Assembly (NCBI GenBank): GCA_023248215.1
Contig: JAHFEW010000001.1
Location: 1 to 64,000 of the forward strand
DNA: 64,000 nt
Origin: Nitrospira sp.
Lineage (GTDB): Bacteria; Nitrospirota; Nitrospiria; Nitrospirales; Nitrospiraceae
Direction of reading: 5' to 3'
Below the pieces are notes generated by a model that saw nothing but the letters and a program-made list of their open reading frames with translations, did not search any database and was not told the DNA's origin. This document shows positions 59,456 to 64,000 of the stretch, in pieces. The translations under genes were made by a program, and so were the position numbers. Numbering within the stretch: position 1 is the stretch's first letter; each line of letters opens with the position of its first letter.

Positions 59456-59773
59456 CAGGATGTTGAAAAAGTCCGCCAGCGTTGTTCTCGCATCGCTCAG
59501 AGTCTCACCGTACGGCCCACGGGAAAAGAGCCTGTCTGGGCAGGCTCGGGGCGGGTGGGTAAGATGATGTGGCTTCGCCTCCAAGACACTGCCGGCTCAC
59601 CGTCTCGCCGGCGTCCACACACGTGGCGCTCATTATGCTTCGCGCCGTGGACCTCGCGGCGGCCGCGCTGGACGGCCTTTTTGACCATCCTGCGGGCTCT
59701 CTCAATGTCGTCTCCGACTCCGCACCATTTGTATTTTTGGAGGTGGCGAAATGGTTTTTCAACAGCCTGTTAG
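59452..59773 (+). repeat. Interspersed structured element, copy E7 (long-loop type, complete L-M-R, TTAG both sides)
   Basis: TTAGCAGGATGTTGAAAAAGTCCGCCAGC...GAGCCTGTCTGGGCAGGCTC...GTCCACACACGTGGCGC...GCGCCGTGGAC...GGACGGCCTTTTTGACCATCCTGCGGG...GGTTTTTCAACAGCCTGTTAG. Confidence 0.92.
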
Positions 59774-59788
59774 AGGGACAGATCTTTT

Positions 59789-60787
59789 ATGAACGCTCCT
59801 GTGTTGGTAACCGGTGGTGCAGGTTGTATCGGGATTCAGGTCTGTCGTGAGCTGGATCGGCGTGGGATCGAAGTGCATCTGCTGGACCTCGGCGAGCAGA
59901 TCGCCCGGGTGAGACATGCGCTACCTCAGACGGCGAAGGTATTCTACGGGTCGATTCTGGATGTCTCCTCGATCCGCGAGGCGATGGACGGCTGTGGAGC
60001 GGTCATTCACTTGGCCGCATTGCTCGGCGTACGGCGCACGGAGGTGAACCGCTTGCGCTGTCTCGAGATCAATGTGGACGGGACGAAGCGGGTCCTCGAT
60101 TGTGCCGTCCAGCACCGTATCAAGCGGCTGGTGTTTGCCTCCTCGTCGGAAGTCTACGGTGAACCGACCGAGAATCCCATCACTGAGGACACCATCACTC
60201 AGGGGAAGACGGTCTATGCAGTCAGTAAACTGGCGGGTGAGGAACTTTGCATCGGTTATGCGCAGCGCTATCCCGAACTCGAGCATGTCATCCTGCGCTT
60301 CTTCAACGCCTACGGACCCTATCAGGCGGCGCAATTCGTGCTGCCCAAGTTCATTCAGAATGCCATGACGGGTAAACCGATCGTGATCAACGGCAGCGGC
60401 GATCAAATTCGTTCCTACTGTTATACGGAAGACACGGCACGAGGAGTGGTGGAGGCGCTCCTCAGACCGGAGGCTGGCAGCCAGGTGATCAATCTCGGCA
60501 ACAGTGACCGGCCGATTTCACTCAAGGAACTGGCAGATCTCGTCGTCAGGGTGAGCGGAAATCCGTCGGTCGAAATCAAATATGCCGGTGATTTTCAAGG
60601 CACGGATCGTCATGCGAGCCGCGAGATCCACCGTCGCTACTGTTCCGGTGAAAAGGCGAAACAGTTGCTGGACTTCGAATCGCGCGTGTCGCTCGAAGAC
60701 GGCATCCGGCGTATCATCGAGATGAACAGCATTTTTGACAAATGGGAAAGTACCGAGTTGCCGTACCTCGTGGATGAGATGACCTAG
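59789..60787 (+). CDS. NAD-dependent epimerase/dehydratase
   Basis: APVLVTGGAGCIGIQVCRELDRRGIEVHLLD...VFASSSEVYGEPTENPITEDTITQGKTVYAVSKLAGEELC...RFFNAYGPYQAAQFVLPKFI. Confidence 0.9.
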   Translation: MNAPVLVTGGAGCIGIQVCRELDRRGIEVHLLDLGEQIARVRHALPQTAKVFYGSILDVSSIREAMDGCGAVIHLAALLGVRRTEVNRLRCLEINVDGTKRVLDCAVQHRIKRLVFASSSEVYGEPTENPITEDTITQGKTVYAVSKLAGEELCIGYAQRYPELEHVILRFFNAYGPYQAAQFVLPKFIQNAMTGKPIVINGSGDQIRSYCYTEDTARGVVEALLRPEAGSQVINLGNSDRPISLKELADLVVRVSGNPSVEIKYAGDFQGTDRHASREIHRRYCSGEKAKQLLDFESRVSLEDGIRRIIEMNSIFDKWESTELPYLVDEMT

Positions 60788-60817
60788 CAGGGGGGCTCCA
60801 AGCTGCTGCATGACTTC

Positions 60818-62506
60818 ATGACCCACGGTAATTGGAAAACGACCCTCAAACGCTTCTTATCACACGCCCGTTTGCTTCCCGCCGTCCGTACCGTTCACTA
60901 TCAACTCCGACGGGCAGTCGATCGTGACTTTCGTGAGCAGGAGTGGCTGCTCGATCAGGAGTTCCGACAATTTGCCAGTGAGTACGGCCAGGCGTTCCGG
61001 CATCCCTTGTCTGCGGAGCCGGGAGAAGGCAAGCGGGTCCTGGTAGTTAGCTCAGGATCGCTGGGCCAACTTGTCGAGATCGCGTTGGTCAAGGCATTCC
61101 AACTGGCCGGCTATCGTCCGCTGGTATTGACGGACTATGATCGCTGGATGGGCGCCTATTACCGTGAGGTTGGCGTCCAGGAGCTGCTGTACTGGCATGA
61201 ATTTGTCTGTCCGGTTCCTGTTTCAGAGGCGGTTCGGGCCCTCGCGACCCTCAGCTCCTTCGAAGACCTCATCAAATTGGACTACTGCGGTGCACGCGTC
61301 GGGAAATATGCGGCCTCCACCGCTTTGCGTCACTTGAGGGTCGGACGCCTCGATGTGAAGAACCAGGCGATCCGCGATGCGCTGCTGCCGTTTCTGCACC
61401 GCGCCATGTCCTATGCAAAGGCGGCACAAGAAATTGTGAAGACTTTGCGTCCGCAGCTGGTGCTGTCGGTCGATCTGGGGTACAGCCCGCGAGGGGAACT
61501 CTTCGACGCGTGCCTGGCGGCCGGCATTAAGACCATTACCTGGAATGCCGCCCACAAGAACAACCAGCTTATGCTCAAGCGTTACAGCCCGGCGAACCGC
61601 GACGTACACCCGGCGTCCCTTTCGACGAAAACCTGGAACGACCTGAAGACCGGACCCTGGACCGAGTCAGACCGGGAGCGTCTCCGCCGTGAAGTGGTCG
61701 GCAGTTATCTGAGCGGCGAATGGTACAGCGAAGTCGGCACCCAGTTTCATACGACCCTGCAGGAGGCAGCGGAGGTCCGGCGAACATTGGACCTCGACGA
61801 TCGGAAAAAGACCGCCGTCATCTTTTCGCATATTTTCTGGGACGGGACGTTCTTTTATGGGACGGATCTCTTTGGGAGCTACGAGGAATGGTTCGTCGAG
61901 ACCATGAAGGTCGCCTGTGCGAATCCCCACATCAATTGGGTCGTCAAAATCCATCCTGCCAATATCGTCAAAAACGTCCGGGATGGAGTCGGGTCCGAGC
62001 CGTCGGAACTGACGGCGATCCGGTCGCTCGGCGGGACCCTGCCGTCTCATGTGCGGATCATTCAACCGGACAGCCGCATGAGTACCCTCTCCCTCTACTC
62101 CGTGATGGACTACTGTGTGACGGTGCGAGGCACCGTTGGGATCGAGGCGGCCAGTTTGGGGATTTCCGTGCTGACGGCTGGCACGGGGCGGTACGACCGG
62201 CTTGGGTTCACCATCGACTCCGACTCGAAGGCTCAGTATCTGAATCGTCTCGCGCACATTCAGGAGATTCCTTCTCTTTCGGCCGATCAGCGGGGTCTTG
62301 CCGAACGGTTTGCTCATGGAGTGTTCGTCTTACGACCCTTTAGTCTGCATACGGTTACCTTGGAGTACCAGCGTGATGCCAAGGCGACCTTGCGATCCAG
62401 GGTGTGCCTGCCGAAGGGGCAGGATGTGCGGGCCGCGACGGATCTCTGCGCCCTGGCGGATTGGATCCGAAGTGGAGAAGAAGATTTTCTCGCGTCGCAT
62501 ACGTAA
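60818..62506 (+). CDS. Capsule polysaccharide biosynthesis-type protein (KpsC/S-like glycosyltransferase fold)
   Basis: GKRVLVVSSGSLGQLVEIALVKAFQLAGYRPLVLTDYD...NPHINWVVKIHPANIVKNV...VMDYCVTVRGTVGIEAASLGISVLTAGTGRYDRLGFTIDS. Confidence 0.65.
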   Translation: MTHGNWKTTLKRFLSHARLLPAVRTVHYQLRRAVDRDFREQEWLLDQEFRQFASEYGQAFRHPLSAEPGEGKRVLVVSSGSLGQLVEIALVKAFQLAGYRPLVLTDYDRWMGAYYREVGVQELLYWHEFVCPVPVSEAVRALATLSSFEDLIKLDYCGARVGKYAASTALRHLRVGRLDVKNQAIRDALLPFLHRAMSYAKAAQEIVKTLRPQLVLSVDLGYSPRGELFDACLAAGIKTITWNAAHKNNQLMLKRYSPANRDVHPASLSTKTWNDLKTGPWTESDRERLRREVVGSYLSGEWYSEVGTQFHTTLQEAAEVRRTLDLDDRKKTAVIFSHIFWDGTFFYGTDLFGSYEEWFVETMKVACANPHINWVVKIHPANIVKNVRDGVGSEPSELTAIRSLGGTLPSHVRIIQPDSRMSTLSLYSVMDYCVTVRGTVGIEAASLGISVLTAGTGRYDRLGFTIDSDSKAQYLNRLAHIQEIPSLSADQRGLAERFAHGVFVLRPFSLHTVTLEYQRDAKATLRSRVCLPKGQDVRAATDLCALADWIRSGEEDFLASHT

Positions 62507-62554
62507 GTCCATTCAACGATATTGCCTCCGCACTCATTCGGTGAGGTCGTCGTC

Positions 62555-64000
62555 ATGTGTGGCATAGCCGGGATGGTGGGATCAGGTGCCGCGGAACGGG
62601 TGCGGGTTATGACGGACGCGCTCATTCATCGCGGGCCGGATGAGGGAGGGTACTATGACGATCCCTCGTCCGACCTGTGCCTGGGCATGCGGCGACTCAG
62701 CATCCTCGATCTCGAACATGGGCACCAGCCGATGGCGAACCGGGATCAATCCGTCTGGATCGTCTATAACGGCGAGATTTTCAATTCACCGGATTTGCGG
62801 CGCCAACTGGAACTGCACGACCACCGGTTCGTGACGGCGAATTCCGATACGGAAACGCTGCTTCAGCTGTACGACGAGAAGCAGGAGGATATGTTGGCGG
62901 ATCTGAACGGCATGTTCGCCTTCGTGTTGTACGACAAGAAGCGCAACCTGTTGTTCGGGGCGCGTGACCGGCTCGGCATCAAGCCGTTGTACTATGCCGG
63001 GACGCCGGCGGGCTTTGCGTTTGCGTCGGAGTTGAAGAGTCTGCTGACGCTGTCCGGGATTGCGCGCGATCTCGATCCTGCCAGCCTCTATCACTATCTG
63101 ACGCTGCGGTTCGTTCCTGGGACGTCCTCCATGGTGAAGGGGGTCTCCCGCCTTGCGCCGGGGCACTGGTTTCGTTACGAGTTGGGAACAGGCCGGCTCA
63201 AGACCCATTGTTATTGGCGGCCCTCCTTTGCCCCGCTGGAAGGTCGTTCGGTTACGGAATGGAGCGAGATCGTGCGTTCGGAGCTGCGGGCCGCTGTGCA
63301 GCGCTGGAGTCTCAGCGATGTGCCGATCGGTTGTTCGTTGTCCGGCGGGTTGGATTCCTCCAGCATCGTCGGGCTGCTCGCAGAGGCGGGCCATCCGCAA
63401 CTCAAAACCTACTCGCTGGGGTTTGTCGGTGAAGGGACCGAGTCTCTCGACGAACTGCCGCTGGCGAGAAAAGTGGCTGAACGCTGGGGGACCGACCATC
63501 ATGAGCTGGTTCTGCAGCCCCACGATCTGCTCCGTGACTTGCTCAAAATGGTCTGGTACTTGGATGAGCCGTACGGCGGAGGGCTGCCCTCCTGGTATGT
63601 CTTTCAGTTCATGCATCGGGATGTCAAAGTCGGCATGACGGGAACCGGTGGCGACGAATTATTCGGAGACTACGGACGTTATATTGGATTGGAGCGACAG
63701 ATTGCCGGCCGACAGGCAGGAACCGAAGCGCCCCCTGTTCCGGCTTGGATGGAGACCTGCTGGCCGCTCGTCTCTTCGCTGGTCGATCGGCTTCCGCATG
63801 GAGTCGGCGGGTTGCGGTCGAGAGAGCGGTGGCGCAACTGGCCCATGGTCGGGCGCGATCCGTTCACGTGGGACTATGTGCATGCGTTCTATTATTTCTC
63901 CGACGCCATGAAGCGGAGCGACGTATTGGCGGACCAAGCCGACGGGGTACCGGTTCAGGACACGACTGAGTTGTTGCGGGACTATTACCGTCAATCGAAC
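62555..64000 (+). CDS. asnB: Asparagine synthase (glutamine-hydrolysing), second copy, truncated by window end
   Basis: Open frame from ATG 62555 to the end (absent from the ORF track): MCGIAGMVGSGAAERVRVMTDALIHRGPDEGGYYDD...LSGGLDSSSIVGLLAEAG...GTGGDELFGDYGRY. Confidence 0.93.
   Translation, partial: MCGIAGMVGSGAAERVRVMTDALIHRGPDEGGYYDDPSSDLCLGMRRLSILDLEHGHQPMANRDQSVWIVYNGEIFNSPDLRRQLELHDHRFVTANSDTETLLQLYDEKQEDMLADLNGMFAFVLYDKKRNLLFGARDRLGIKPLYYAGTPAGFAFASELKSLLTLSGIARDLDPASLYHYLTLRFVPGTSSMVKGVSRLAPGHWFRYELGTGRLKTHCYWRPSFAPLEGRSVTEWSEIVRSELRAAVQRWSLSDVPIGCSLSGGLDSSSIVGLLAEAGHPQLKTYSLGFVGEGTESLDELPLARKVAERWGTDHHELVLQPHDLLRDLLKMVWYLDEPYGGGLPSWYVFQFMHRDVKVGMTGTGGDELFGDYGRYIGLERQIAGRQAGTEAPPVPAWMETCWPLVSSLVDRLPHGVGGLRSRERWRNWPMVGRDPFTWDYVHAFYYFSDAMKRSDVLADQADGVPVQDTTELLRDYYRQSN

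Noticed and set aside
57992-59584. 530-aa minus-strand ORF
   Set aside because: Antisense to neuB/neuC and extends into E7.
10-59773. CRISPR array interpretation of the interspersed repeats
   Set aside because: Copies are kilobases apart, far longer than CRISPR repeats, with no regular spacing and no cas genes.
1-64000. tRNA/rRNA genes
   Set aside because: None recognised by eye; absence not confirmed by a covariance search.

Overview
High-GC bacterial chromosome segment. Gene content and style suggest Nitrospira or a relative (inference only). It reads as one long envelope-glycan locus. Positions ~1.4-7 kb, mostly minus strand: HD phosphohydrolase, DUF2062 protein, ThiL, Lon, then GalU to ~8 kb. 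Positions ~8.3-23.9 kb, plus strand: an outer-membrane/lipid A/LPS-core operon (BamA, two OmpH/Skp, FabZ, LpxA, LpxI, Gfo/Idh, LpxB, MsbA, DUF374 acyltransferase, WaaA, LpxK, WaaF-GmhB fusion, WaaC-like). Positions ~23.9-64 kb: a variable surface-polysaccharide region with many glycosyltransferases, RmlA/B/D, O-antigen ligase-like protein, Gmd, Fcl, two AsnB (the second runs off the window end), heparinase-like protein, CysC, flippase, methyltransferases, sulfotransferase, NeuA/B/C-like genes, an epimerase and a capsule-type protein. The most interesting signal is a family of at least seven structured interspersed repeats of ~210-320 bp, tripartite L-M-R with inverted termini TAGCAGGMTGNNGAAAAAG...TTTTTCNNCADCCTGYTA. 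Five of the seven start exactly at the stop codon of the neighbouring gene, and the element edge supplies TAG/TAA. Three copies have identical 4-bp flanks (CTAG/CTAG, TTAG/TTAG, CTAG/CTAG) consistent with a YTAR target duplication. Loop hairpins differ between copies by compensatory changes. Other notable items: a 9-A homopolymer frameshift splitting the DUF374 acyltransferase, a truncated gmd remnant, the heptosyltransferase-phosphatase fusion, and a nonulosonate module next to a sulfation module. All assignments come from reading the translations; no database search was run.
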